Positions 26,701 through 34,854 of a DNA stretch of 64,000 bases are shown piece after piece. The stretch covers positions 744,001-808,000 of the forward strand of contig OY292280.1 in NCBI GenBank assembly GCA_958496175.1, read 5' to 3'. Within the stretch, counting starts at the first letter, position 1. Each line of letters opens with the position of its first letter. Source of the stretch: Sisyra terminalis (lineage: Eukaryota > Arthropoda > Insecta > Neuroptera > Sisyridae). Position numbers and translations under genes: made by a program. Under the pieces are notes generated by a model. The model saw only the letters and a list, made by a program, of their open reading frames with translations. It was not told where the DNA came from and made no database searches.

Positions 26701-29700
26701 TCCGGTTTATGAAATGAAAATTGCAAATGTTTATTTGGATGTTTAGTCATGGATAATGGACAAAAGACCCCTCAATTCTAAAAGAATATTTGATCGCCTC
26801 GCATCGTGATTTGTGTATTAAAAATGAAAAACTGATATTTGTTTATAAAAAATTGTAAATGTTAAAAAATGTAAGTACCTATGATTCAAAGTCAAATTGT
26901 TATAAAATGTGAAAAACTGAACTATGTAATTTCTTGACATTTTATCTGAACATTCATAGAGAATGTGATAAAGTAATAAAAGTATTCGCTATTTATTTGT
27001 GAGTCGAGGATATAAAGTATATTATCCGAGCAAATATTTACATTTTTATGAAAAGACGAACAATGTGGAGATGGAGAAATTTCCTGGAAATTTTGGACAA
27101 ATATAGAAAAATTCTTACATACCAGATGGATATTGGGGAGAGACAATAAAAATCCGTCGAATTCAATCACAATTGATTAATACGATTAATTAAGAAATAT
27201 TTTTTTTATTTAAACTCAATAAGTCACTGATTAGATAAATTGTTTTCGTCTTTAAAAAATATGCGCCGCTATCAGTCACAACCACGTGGCGCCATCTCGT
27301 TGCTATTTCGTCAAGCACAACGCTAATTGCATCTTCTATCGTCTTCCATCTTTCCACATATAAATATTTGTCCTCTTTTTATTTAAATTACTGAATTTAT
27401 GGCTTTGATATCAAATCAAATTTCAAACTTTATTAAGCCAATAAAAATTATCAGTTAAGGAAAAAAACAGCATTGCTCTTACATAATGACTCAAGTACAG
27501 TCTTTGACAAAAGTAATGGGACACGCACACTAAATGTCAAGTCCCACGAGAAAGAGATTATCAATATTATTATCAATTGTTATCCTATAATTTTTTTTAA
27601 CGATGAGATTATTGAAAAAATGTCTTTTTATTTTATCAATTTCTCTCTTAATTTTCATATTTAACCTAGAAAAACACGTTGATAAGACCAAACTTCCGCG
27701 CCTTCGTACGCAAAAAAATAAATAAAACAAGTGTATTTCAATAATTAATTATAATAATTATAACAATAATTAAAAGTAGGCACATTTCAACAATCACGAC
27801 CTTAATGATATAGGACAAACAGAAACGCATGTAGTGCCTACTAATAAAGCAAATTCTAGTTTTCAAATAGATAATTGATCCAACTTGCCTTTAATCCATA
27901 TTAACCATTACCATTATTTGTTATAAAAACGGCAATTTTTAAATATTAATGAATGTGTGTTTTTAAAAGATAAGGCCTCAAATTTAAATAGAAAATGGCT
28001 CAGGTCCCTTTTAAGTCGGCTAATATCTGTATACTTTATTTTCAAATAAATAAATCTGTATACTTTCATACTTCGTTCTATTCGCAAATTTTTTGTTAAT
28101 TCAATTCTAATATTGTATAATTGGCTCAAGTGTAATTTAGCACACCCACAATCTGACAACGTTGCATTTTCGACTTTGTTTTTAATTTAATTCGCGATAT
28201 TTTTGTTATTTCAATTCTAATATGGTATAATTCTCTCTTTTGTGGCTAAATTCTCATTATGGACTGATTTAATCGCGAATTAAATTAAAAACAAAGTCGA
28301 AAATGCAACGTTGCCAGATATTAATCAACTTAAGTGAAACTTGAGCAGAAACCTTTGAAGAAATAGAAAAAAATAGTTTCTAAATATTGAGAAGGAGAAA
28401 ACTAAAATATTTGCATTTGCAAACTTATCAACAGAGCACTGTCATCTGAAGAAAAACCTATACATTATTGAACTAAATTCTAAACTAAAAAAAATTAAGA
28501 AACTTAGGGTTCATGTCCATTTTAGCACACCCCCAATCTGGCAACGTTACATTTTCGACTTTGTTTTTAATTTAATTCGTGATTTTTTTGATGATTTAAT
28601 TCTAATATGGTATAATTCTCTTTTTTTTTTTTGGCTAAATTTGTATTATGGACCAATTTAATCGCGATTTAAATTAAAAGCTAAGTCGAAAATGCAACGT
28701 TGTCAGATTGTGGGTGTGCTAAAATGGATTTGAGCCAAACTTAGACTACTTCTTATAGCCTATTCAACTGACCATCTCTAAGAAGATTTATTTAGATATG
28801 GATCGATTGTGAATCTGAAGAATATACGTGTTGAGTTGAGTGGCTGTTTTGTGTCGGTTAAGGTTTACAGTTGCGATTATAACTTAAATAACTTATGAAT
28901 AATCACTATGGTGGGATAAAAATTGGTCCAAATGTTTTATGTAATTTAAGAATTACGTCTAAGGAAAAGAGATCTAAAAATGGCAAAATTAGCCTTATGT
29001 GTACATTATTGAATAAATTCCAATATTCGAAAAATAATTCAGCATAGTTGACTTATTCTGCATTGAGAATAATCATCCCTTCAGTTATTTCTGAGACTTA
29101 ACAGCTCTTTGGAAAGTTAAGAATCCCGGAAATTAGAGTTTAGTAGTTTTAAGGAAGAGCGAAATTATGGAAATGTTACATTAAAACCGAAATAGTTAAA
29201 TCATTTTTAGGATAAGACTGTCATTTGTTTATCATTTGGCCTGAAGAATGATATTGTTCTTCTAAAACAAATAATTTAAATTACATCGTATTGCGCAATT
29301 GAAAAATAGTAAATAGTAATCTATGGTAGAGTGATATTACGATCAAAATTTGACTGGGAACTTTGGGTTCTAGCAGAGGTTTGATTTTGATTGTAAGAGG
29401 ACGAAACGAAAAAAAGGAATTGAGAAGATTTGAATGGTTAATTGTGTGATTTTGTTTCTAGAAGGCGATTATCGAAACAAAAGTAAATCGAGAATTTGAA
29501 CTTTGGCTCGTTGAAAACAAATGTGAGATATGAAGCGTTGGATTGCGAGACGTTTGAAAGAAAATTGACGTGAAATTTTCGGAAACTTACGTTTGATTTT
29601 CCGCAAGTTTTTGCATCAATCACATTTTTTGCATAGTTCACTCATTTCACTGGTGTGCTGCTTTTGTCAATGGTTCTTTGACAACAATGAAACAAATGCA

Positions 29701-32700
29701 CAAACAAGTGACGAACGATTGGGAAGTACGCTAGTGAATTGAATATTTTCTAGTGTTAATATAAACGTCACAAAACCGAGAAACTGGAAAATATGTGTGG
29801 ATTAATTTCCTAAGCACAAGAAATTAATGTTTTTGATTGAATTGATTTCCATTATCGCATGCACGCACCCGACACTTTACTCAAGTTTCCCATGCGACTG
29901 AGCGTGTCATGCGCGTTAGCGACGCGGCTTATTTAAACAATGAAAATTGCGTTAATCGGCAACTGCCCACTTTTCCGAATTTTCAACGCTCCTCAATCAC
30001 CTACATATCGATCATTTTTCTTATCACTCACTTTCCAATAAATACTTCATTGTGTTCACTAATATCGAGCATATTTAGCATTGCCGTAGATCGATTTGTT
30101 TAAACTAATTTGAATACAATTCAACGTTTCGTTGAAAATGTTTCTTTCCAAATAATTCAATTCGAACAGTCCGACACACAGTCACAATACGAGTGCTCGT
30201 CGAAAATTTCTACCGTTTTTTAAATTATTATTCTTTATTTTTGTTCCGATTAATGTCGTGTCCTTGTTCGCGCTTGACATTTGAACTTGAGGGATAATTT
30301 TGAACAATTAAATGTCAATTTTCAATTGTTTCTATTCAATTGAGGAAATCATTTTTTACCTTCAACATTTAAAAATTAAAACCAGATGTACTCATACCCA
30401 TAATGTATGTATATAGGTATATATACAGAATGATCACAAAAAACCCAACCATTACAAAATATGATGCAATCAAACTTCATACAATCTATATAAATATTTC
30501 AAATGCGACAATATGCTTCTTAATAAAGAGGAAACCAATCAATTAATTTTGGTAAATTTGATTCAGAGAAGTTTAAACATCAAGTATGGCCACAGGCTAC
30601 ATTTTGGCTGAACTTTGCAACTTCGTTTGCATGGCAAACAAATAAAACGGCAATGTTAAATATAACTACCTTCTCTCAAAAACATTTTTATATCCTCCAA
30701 ATATTGGTTTCAATACTTTTTAAAAATATTGTGTAAAATATAGATTATATTTAATTTTAACAAATTTACACTAGAGCAGTAGTTCTCATGTACGGTCATT
30801 AACAAACATTCCACCAAAAAACGTTTCGTAGTAAGTATTGATATTTAAAAAATACAATTTTTTGGCAATTATTGGTCAATATGCTTAAATGTTATCTTTT
30901 ATTGAATATATACATATAGATTGATTTATTTTTATGTAAATACACCAGCTATTTTTCCCAAATTCCAAAATCCATATTTGGTACGACCACAACCAAATTT
31001 TAAGTGAGAACCACTGATCTAGAGTCACTGACTTTCGTAGTAAGTCGCTAGTATAAAATAATTGAAAAATATTCGTTTGTTGAATATAGACTTTCGAATC
31101 AAACTAAATAGTAATTATAGTAATCATTTTCCGAAAAATCTTTTAATGGAATTGATCTATGATGGCGGTGAATCATTTAACTTCTTTGAACATACTTAAA
31201 TTTAAAAATTGTTGAAAAATTTGTTAATTACAATAACTACATTTTAATTATAGTAAAGAAGATGCAAAGTTCAATTTGATTTGAATGTACAAAAAAGTGT
31301 ACATTATCTTGAAAAAACTTTACTGTACGTAGCGACATCTAGTAGCCGCTTAATTAACTTGTTAAGATGATTCGACTTGTTGGTGGTTTGCGTCCCAACT
31401 AAAAATTCGCAGTTTGAATTTTTAAATAGTGTAAATAGTTTTATCAAATTAAAACTATTTGAAATGTTTTCAATAGCCGCGGTATTTGTTTAAAACGCAA
31501 TTCTTTGACAGATTGGATATGAATTGAATTTATCAATAATTGAGACGTAAAAAATTTTGTAGATTTTTAGAAAAAATTGCAAAAACTTGTTTTACAAGAA
31601 ATTAGAAATATGAGGTGAATAATAAAAATTTCTAGGTCAAGAATTTTTAACGATTTTTTTCTTGACAAATTTGAGTATTATTAGGCCGTTGACCTATTGA
31701 ATTTTGATTTTTTTACGAGAAAATCGTTTTTTTTTTTTCATTGATTAGTGAAAGGAAAATTGTCGATTGAAACGAGTTACTTAACAAAAAGCCGTAATTG
31801 GCTTTCAATCACAATATGCCCATATATGTAAATGATCTTAAACGACATCACATTGTCTTAGAAACTAATGGAAAACTAGGCCAAACTTAAAAACAATAAT
31901 ATGTATATATATATATATATGTTTACCTCTCGAGTAAGTTCTCCAGGAAAATTCGAATCGATATTAATCGAGGCAAATTCACTGAGCAACGCCTCCTCCT
32001 CAGTATCCTCGAAGTTGTCCGTTTCTTTTTTAATTGTTGAATCTTCAGTTTCATTACAAAAACCGCTTTCTGCTTCACTTTTAACGCGATCATCGTCTAT
32101 GTCTTTTAGAACATCAAAACTGTCCCTAATTAGTTCACTGTCAGCAAAAAACATGGAACCACTCTTAAGAAAGTCTTCACTGTCTTCCTCCAAGTAGGTG
32201 TCCGAGTCGAGGAAATTTCCTGGTACATCGTCAGTGATTTGGGATAGTTGAAATAAGTCGTTTGATGAGTTGGGACAAGGTTCATCTAGATCGTTCACTG
32301 AGTTATTATGGGTATCTTCCGATTCTTCGACATTTTCTTCAGTTGACTCAGGATCATCGTTTTCAACGCCCGAGTCTTGAGCATTTGATCCTTGATCTCT
32401 GATGAGACTTTCGGCAATTCCTTGTCGTTCTACATTTAATAAATAAGCAGATATGTCATAGTTTTGAGGTATAGCCCGCACAGAGCTATATCGACCCAAA
32501 GAATTTAAATCCTCGAACAATTGGCGTTCGTAGTTTAGTAAGATGGTGTCTAAATTTTTAGGGTATGTGTCAGTCGAGTGGTACTCCCCGCGCCGGTCAA
32601 TTAAATTTGTTATGTTAGACGTAATTGGAACTCCAGGATTGAAATATACGCTCAAATCCAAGCGAAGAAAACTTAAAACTAATGCCAACTGCAATATATC

Positions 32701-32730
32701 GTTCCGATAAATTTTCTTTAAGCACAACAT
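2626..32730 (-). CDS. cnc: cap-n-collar (CncC/Nrf-type) bZIP transcription factor, full gene model
   Basis: Minus-strand gene with 15 coding exons: 31927-32730, 23893-24111, 23722-23809, 5802-5971, 5571-5747, 5198-5513, 4737-4867, 4573-4669, 4237-4477, 4055-4181, 3758-3844, 3512-3695, 3054-3244, 2823-2996, 2626-2763. They sum to 3144 nt (1047 residues) with phase kept at every junction. From N to C the protein has a hydrophobic NRF1-like leader (about 1-35), an acidic region, the Neh2-like Keap1-binding segment with DLG (282-284) and ETGE (369-372), a His/Ala-rich stretch, a conserved [14 protein letters not shown] block, a Ser-rich block, the CNC domain (about 885-944) and basic leucine zipper (about 945-1005). 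In the family it pairs with small Maf to activate antioxidant-response genes and is held in check by Keap1. The full isoform corresponds to CncC; shorter isoforms from internal promoters are known in Drosophila but I could not place their first exons here. Confidence 0.93.
2823..2996 (-). CDS. cnc: cnc exon 14: basic region and leucine zipper
   Basis: Encodes 58 residues starting [14 protein letters not shown], the diagnostic CNC-family DNA-contact sequence, followed by the heptad zipper ([16 protein letters not shown] and onward). The basic region is cut by an intron immediately after RRGKNK at the end of the preceding exon. This is the most family-specific exon in the window. Confidence 0.97.
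3054..3244 (-). CDS. cnc: cnc exon 13: CNC domain
   Basis: Encodes the cap-n-collar homology region: acidic start, [10 protein letters not shown], then a helical segment with [18 protein letters not shown] and [14 protein letters not shown], which enters the basic region. The acceptor is at 3245-3246 and the donor GTAAG follows 3054. The domain is near-invariant across insects and supports the cnc assignment on its own. Confidence 0.96.
3512..4181 (-). CDS. cnc: cnc exons 10-12: linker before the CNC domain
   Basis: Three small exons (4055-4181, 3758-3844, 3512-3695). Exon 10 carries a Tyr-rich start (YRPYDYSYS) and ends KRFFQ. Exon 11 has [12 protein letters not shown]. Exon 12 is rich in His, Pro and Ser. 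No catalytic domain is visible; this is a typically poorly conserved linker in Nrf-type factors. Phases (0, 0, 1) join smoothly to the CNC exon. Confidence 0.85.
4237..4477 (-). CDS. cnc: cnc exon 9: Ser-rich, Neh6-like region
   Basis: Encodes GMYPMRMLD, a poly-Gly patch and a Ser/Asp-rich run including [18 protein letters not shown] and [11 protein letters not shown]. In vertebrate Nrf2 the Neh6 region holds a DSG phosphodegron read by beta-TrCP. The DSG here suggests a similar Keap1-independent turnover site, which is inference. The donor splits a codon after ACT AA. Confidence 0.85.
4573..4867 (-). CDS. cnc: cnc exons 7-8: conserved activation block
   Basis: Exon 7 (4737-4867) encodes a Thr/Asn-rich stretch ending HDIMYFP. 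Exon 8 (4573-4669) encodes [19 protein letters not shown], a block strongly conserved among insect Cnc proteins and related to the acidic activation segment of NRF1/NRF2. Introns are short (67 and 95 bp). Confidence 0.85.
5198..5971 (-). CDS. cnc: cnc exons 4-6: region after the ETGE motif
   Basis: Exon 4 (5802-5971) opens with the second half of the codon for Gly of ETGE, then EYVLKGG and an acidic, Leu-rich segment. Exon 5 (5571-5747) encodes [20 protein letters not shown], a hydrophobic-acidic transactivation-like block. Exon 6 (5198-5513) encodes [15 protein letters not shown] followed by an Ala/His-rich low-complexity stretch with many HH, HAH and HPH units. The open frame can be read upstream of 5971 to about 6092 but has no ATG there, so the AG acceptor at 5972-5973 is used. 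Confidence 0.88.
8119..8354. mobile_element. Tc1/mariner-like MITE with about 60-bp terminal inverted repeats
   Basis: The left end reads GGTGTCCGTTATTTTCC and the right end is its near-exact reverse complement. The arms continue inward through a TTTTTTTACAGCGATC block and TGAATTTTTAGTTTAAG. Both ends sit next to TA, as expected for TA-targeting elements. The interior (about 110 bp) is AT-rich and non-coding. Confidence 0.7.
9745..9980 (-). repeat. SINE tails (two remnants)
   Basis: Read on the minus strand, 9745-9835 matches the body of the SINE at 22316-22490: a TTCTCG...TTACGG stretch, then GCGACGGTAAATAA. A second tail with GAAGCGACGGTAAATA lies at about 9930-9980. The tRNA-like head is not recognisable in either, so both look 5'-truncated or decayed. 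Confidence 0.45.
10880..11380. other. GC-rich island in cnc intron 3
   Basis: This stretch is clearly less AT-rich than its flanks, contains CpG dinucleotides, a CCAAT-type box (ATTGG near 11310) and CTCCCGCGTCAGG. No open frame with splice sites in phase with cnc is found. It may be an enhancer or internal promoter of cnc, by composition only. Confidence 0.3.
13079..13304. mobile_element. palindromic MITE, family A, copy 1
   Basis: A 226-bp fold-back unit that starts GGCTCAAG and ends as its reverse complement (ATGAGCC). Arms of about 75 bp include AGCACACCCACAATCTGG, TTTTCGACTTTG and TTTAATTCGCGATT. A loop of about 75 bp carries a conserved ATATGGTATAATTCTC stretch. It has no coding capacity. 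Confidence 0.8.
14277..14475. mobile_element. hAT-like MITE, family C, diverged copy
   Basis: Begins TAGAGCTCCAGTTTTAG and ends AATTGGTAACTCTA, matching the ends of the better-preserved copy at 37529-37836 (TAGGGCTACCAATTC and its reverse complement). It shares CCGGAGACTCC near the left end and the TCTGAAATTT stretch near the right. No clear 8-bp target duplication remains. Confidence 0.55.
15330..15850. other. strongest GC/CpG island in cnc intron 3
   Basis: GC-rich block in an AT-rich intron, with CCCGCGGTGGCCCC-like runs and many CpGs. Overlapping open frames exist on both strands, which is what low stop-codon density in GC-rich DNA produces. None has protein features or phase-compatible splice sites that I can confirm. 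The best reading is a regulatory region, possibly a promoter for a shorter cnc isoform. Confidence 0.35.
17429..17653. mobile_element. palindromic MITE, family A, copy 2
   Basis: Same arms as copy 1 (GGCTCAAGTGTACTTTAGC at the left, its complement at the right), 225 bp. The loop reads as the reverse complement of the loop in copies 1 and 3, so this copy is inserted in the opposite orientation. Confidence 0.82.
17874..18097. mobile_element. palindromic MITE, family A, copy 3
   Basis: A 224-bp copy with the same termini and loop as copy 1, only 220 bp from copy 2 and inverted relative to it. Confidence 0.82.
18166..18389. mobile_element. palindromic MITE, family A, copy 4 (second terminal type)
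   Basis: The inner arms match family A (TTTTTTGTTGATTCAG, AAACAAAGTCGAAAATG), but the outer 35 bp differ: it begins GGCTCAGGTCTCTTTTACG with GGTCAATATCTG in place of CACAATCTGG. This defines a second subfamily, also found at 27993-28347. Confidence 0.75.
20655..20754. repeat. near-perfect hairpin (about 43-bp arms)
   Basis: CTGGTAAAAAT-type arms read TGGTAAAAATAATCAGAG...GGATCAAATAATAATCAG on the left and the reverse complement on the right, around a 14-bp loop. AGTAGAAAAGTAT-type sequence lies on both sides. It may be a very short fold-back element. Confidence 0.65.
21540..21840. other. GC-rich island with a CCCCCATGGGGG palindrome
   Basis: Contains GGCCTCGGCTGCC, the palindrome CCCCCATGGGGG (21770-21781) and GGCCCCCATTGTC (21793-21805), whose ATTGT core resembles a Sox site. 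No coding potential is seen. A conserved cnc enhancer is possible but unproven. Confidence 0.3.
22316..22490 (+). mobile_element. tRNA-derived SINE, family S, best head
   Basis: The head has an A box (TGGCCGAGTGGTCTAGG, 22321-22337) and a B box (GGGTTCGATCT, 22364-22374), resembling tRNA-Ser/Leu. The unrelated body contains TTTCTCGATTTCGG, AACCCTAGAGT and AAGCGACGGTAAAC. Partial copies lie at 46345-46510, 62221-62312 and about 9745-9980. Confidence 0.7.
23722..24111 (-). CDS. cnc: cnc exons 2-3: Keap1-binding (Neh2-like) region
   Basis: Exon 2 (23893-24111) follows a CTCGTAG acceptor and encodes [20 protein letters not shown], the DLG low-affinity Keap1 site. Exon 3 (23722-23809) encodes the stretch [19 protein letters not shown]. 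The final GA of the ETGE glycine codon and the last Glu come from exon 4, 17.7 kb away. In Nrf2/CncC, DLG and ETGE are the two contacts that let dimeric Keap1 present the factor for ubiquitination. Both are intact here. Confidence 0.95.
24780..24811 (-). ncRNA. hammerhead ribozyme-like motif, minus-strand copy
   Basis: On the minus strand it reads CTGATGA, stem II GGTC, loop AAATAAAG, stem II GGCC, then GAAACGTC. These are the invariant CUGANGA and GAAA cores of a hammerhead with a four-pair stem II. Stem III would be minimal, as in type I dimeric hammerheads of Penelope-like elements. Confidence 0.6.
24856..24887 (+). ncRNA. hammerhead ribozyme-like motif, plus-strand copy
   Basis: Identical to the minus-strand copy: CTGATGA, GGTC, AAATAAAG, GGCC, GAAACGTC. 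The GTC is a standard cleavage triplet. Stem I is weak on paper (AAGC before the core against GCTG after it, about three pairs), so activity may need a dimer or may be lost. Confidence 0.6.
25490..25680. other. GC-rich non-coding block in cnc intron 1
   Basis: Contains GGCCCACCGGGGC, ACGGGCCCAGC and GTGACGCAACGGGGGGCCCG in an otherwise AT-rich intron. No open frame or splice sites support an exon. Composition suggests a constrained regulatory block. Confidence 0.3.
26290..26630 (+). repeat. family B repeat, right part
   Basis: About 250 bp (from AAACGTATGTG to GGCTATTTATACAT) matches 50635-50890 throughout, including AATATAAAGTT, GTCATTAGTT and CATTTGTCAGTTGTG. It ends with AAGAAGTATAACTT (about 26616-26630), the right terminus of family B. 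The left end present at 50476 is missing. Confidence 0.6.
27993..28347. mobile_element. composite palindromic MITE, family A
   Basis: The left edge (TGGCTCAGGTCCCTTTTAAG) is the second terminal type. At 28123 a first-type left arm (GGCTCAAGTGTAATTTAGC) begins inside it, and the unit ends at 28347 with a second-type right arm. A duplicated 'ATCTGTATACTTT' unit lies at 28026-28068. It looks like one element inserted into or recombined with another. Confidence 0.65.
28508..28736. mobile_element. palindromic MITE, family A, copy 6
   Basis: About 229 bp, with the usual interior (CACACCCCCAATCTGG, TTCGACTTTGTTTTTAATTT) and outer tips GGTTCATGTCCATTTTAGC and its complement ending TTGAGCC. It has diverged slightly from copies 1-3. 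Confidence 0.78.
31927..32730 (-). CDS. cnc: cnc exon 1: NRF1-like N-terminus
   Basis: 268 codons from the ATG at 32728-32730. It starts [20 protein letters not shown] and continues with hydrophobic residues to about position 30, closely resembling the N-terminal ER-targeting helix of NRF1 (NFE2L1) and the start of Drosophila CncC. It is followed by an acidic Asp/Glu/Ser-rich region. The donor GTAAAC at 31921-31926 ends the exon in phase 0. Reading past it gives only a TA-repeat-encoded tail. Confidence 0.92.
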
Positions 32731-32918
32731 TGTTTAAAAATTAGTTAAAATCACAGATAAATGAGTAAAATCATATTTTGCACCAATTTGTAAATTGTCA
32801 TTTCACTGCGATTGGGGCTAAGCACATTGTTTGTTTAGCACGAAATTTGCAGATCTGATTGGGGTTGAGAGAGGCGGTTGACTGTTGTTGTTGTGGATAG
32901 TGTACGATGTGAAATAGT

Positions 32919-32999
32919 CTGAAAAATTGGAGATTTTAATTTTAGCTCAGTTGGACGTAATAGAGGAGAGAAAGCGTTGACACATGTGCAAGCACTTAC
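32919..32999 (-). other. likely 5' UTR intron of cnc
   Basis: On the minus strand a strong donor (TCG|GTAAGTGC at 32999) and a strong acceptor (CCAATTTTTCAG ending at 32919) delimit an 81-bp intron about 190 bp before the start codon. Removing it gives a spliced leader; the first exon would run upstream toward 33.2 kb. Confidence 0.5.
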
Positions 33000-33260
33000 C
33001 GAATGAGGATAATATTTGGGCTGAATTTTCACGAAAAACTGCTTGAAAATTCGTCAGGGGAAATCACTTTGTTCGTCTGTTAAGTTCATTGCTTTTCCAC
33101 CTGTCCTGATTCGGATTAATTATGGAAAAGCGCAAGTTCAACGGGTGCGAAGCGACAGAAAATGAACGGACGTTCGACACAATTAGCCACGAATAACGTA
33201 AAACATACCAGCTTGCATACGCCTCATGACACAACTGTCTGCCCGATTTAGCCTAGAAAT
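33000..33260 (-). promoter_or_regulatory. candidate cnc promoter and first exon
   Basis: Less AT-rich DNA upstream of the putative 5' UTR intron, with several CpGs (GCGAAGCGACAG, AACGGACGTTCG). Transcription of the long isoform probably begins here. No TATA box is clear. Confidence 0.3.
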
Positions 33261-34854
33261 TTTCATCGATTATTACCTCATTTTCACAAAATTTTCCAAA
33301 ATAATACCACAAACTCAATAGCATACACCCAATTTCTACAATTTCCAATCAATTTTCCAACAATTTTCCTATTTTTTTATCCAAATTTTACAACTGTCAA
33401 ACTCTCACATTCAATTGTTTCAGCGCTTGGTTTCGTCCGTTTCTTCAATAAAATGTATAGATAATAATGTTATTATTTTATTTTTTTTGGTTTTTCAGTC
33501 ATTAATAAAAAAACTTTGATCTTAAAAATTTTGAAGTCCAAAGTTTAAATTACATTAAATAATTTCCGCCCCTTCCAACTATTATACTAATAATGAATTT
33601 ATTGAAAAAAAAAATAAGGGGAATCGGGAAAAATTGGGAATTAAGTAGTTGTTTAGTGCTAGTACAAATTTTTAATTGTGTAAATATTTCAAATTTTTTA
33701 AAAAAAAGAAGAGGTTATTGGTTGCTCGTTGTTTATTATTGGTCGCCATATCGTCATATCTTTCTCTATAGAATTGCAGTAGCCCTGAACCTAACTAATG
33801 TTATTCATTTGTTCCCGTTGCATAGAATGGAAGAGTCAATGACAAAATTGCGCCATAATTCAAAAACGAAAAAAAATCGTTAAGGATTTTCTTTGTGTGG
33901 AAAATCTAACGTTATGTGTAACACATTTGGCGTGCAGTGTTTTGTTTTGTAAACAAATTTCTCTGCAGCCAGATGAAAATAAATTTCCAAACTTTTTCCA
34001 CTTGACAAATTTCCTCGACCCAATTAGCGGAACATTTTCAAAAATTCCATGTGCATTTTCTTGCGACACAAATGGAAAATAGTGGCGAATGCAAATGGTG
34101 TAAATGTAATAGAGGGGCAAGCGGCGACTACTTGGGACCTCATGACCTAAAAATGTTTACAAAATTCTGGAAGAATGTCAATTTGGTGATGGTGTATTTT
34201 AAAAACAATTTTACCGTTTTTTAGGGTTTCAGACACCAAAAATCAGACAAAAATTTTGTCAAAATGCCAATCGTTAACGACTAAAAAAATTAAAGAAAAA
34301 TCACATGCCAAAGAAAATTGGCGATCATTTAGAAAATCGCATTTTTCAAATGGAAATTTTCGCGCCGGCAATTACATAAACTTTCCATCGAATTCTTTGT
34401 CAATTTTTCCACATAATTTCTTTGTGTGTACCGAATTGTCCAAAATGAACCACTTTATGACTAACTACACAACCTTCACATGTCCATTTTTCAAAAATGG
34501 AAACGATCTTCAACTGCCAATTAGTTATTCAAATGTTTTTTATTCAATTGTTTTTCGAATTTAGTTCAAAACATTGTCGTCGAGCCATTTTAATTATAGC
34601 GACTTTTGCCAAAAACAATTTATTGCTTTTTTCTAAAATGGGATTGCTCAAGCTTTTTTCATGAATCTTCAGTGACCTTTGACTCTGAAAATTTACGATT
34701 TATTTGTTTACAGACTGAAAAATGCATATAGAACATCAGTGGCTTATGTCTACGACTATTATTAGAAAAATAAATATGAATCAAAAAAAAGATCAAGATT
34801 AATTTTTTACTTCTAAGAAAATAATTAGGACTTAGACGATACAATTCACATGGC

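Larger units (their letters stand above)
24112..31926 (-). other. cnc intron 1 (7.8 kb)
   Basis: Intron between exons 1 and 2. It holds the hammerhead-bearing fold-back (24723-24946), a poly-T tract near 25148, a GC-rich block (25490-25680), a family B repeat (about 26290-26630), family A MITEs (27993-28347, 28508-28736) and a GC-richer patch near 29850-30060. A short TA tract sits just inside the donor at 31908-31920. No additional cnc exon is evident. Confidence 0.8.

Noticed and set aside
31908..31920. Short TA microsatellite as a coding tail of cnc exon 1
   Set aside because: It lies just inside the intron after the GTAAAC donor. Read-through gives only an Ile/Tyr repeat.
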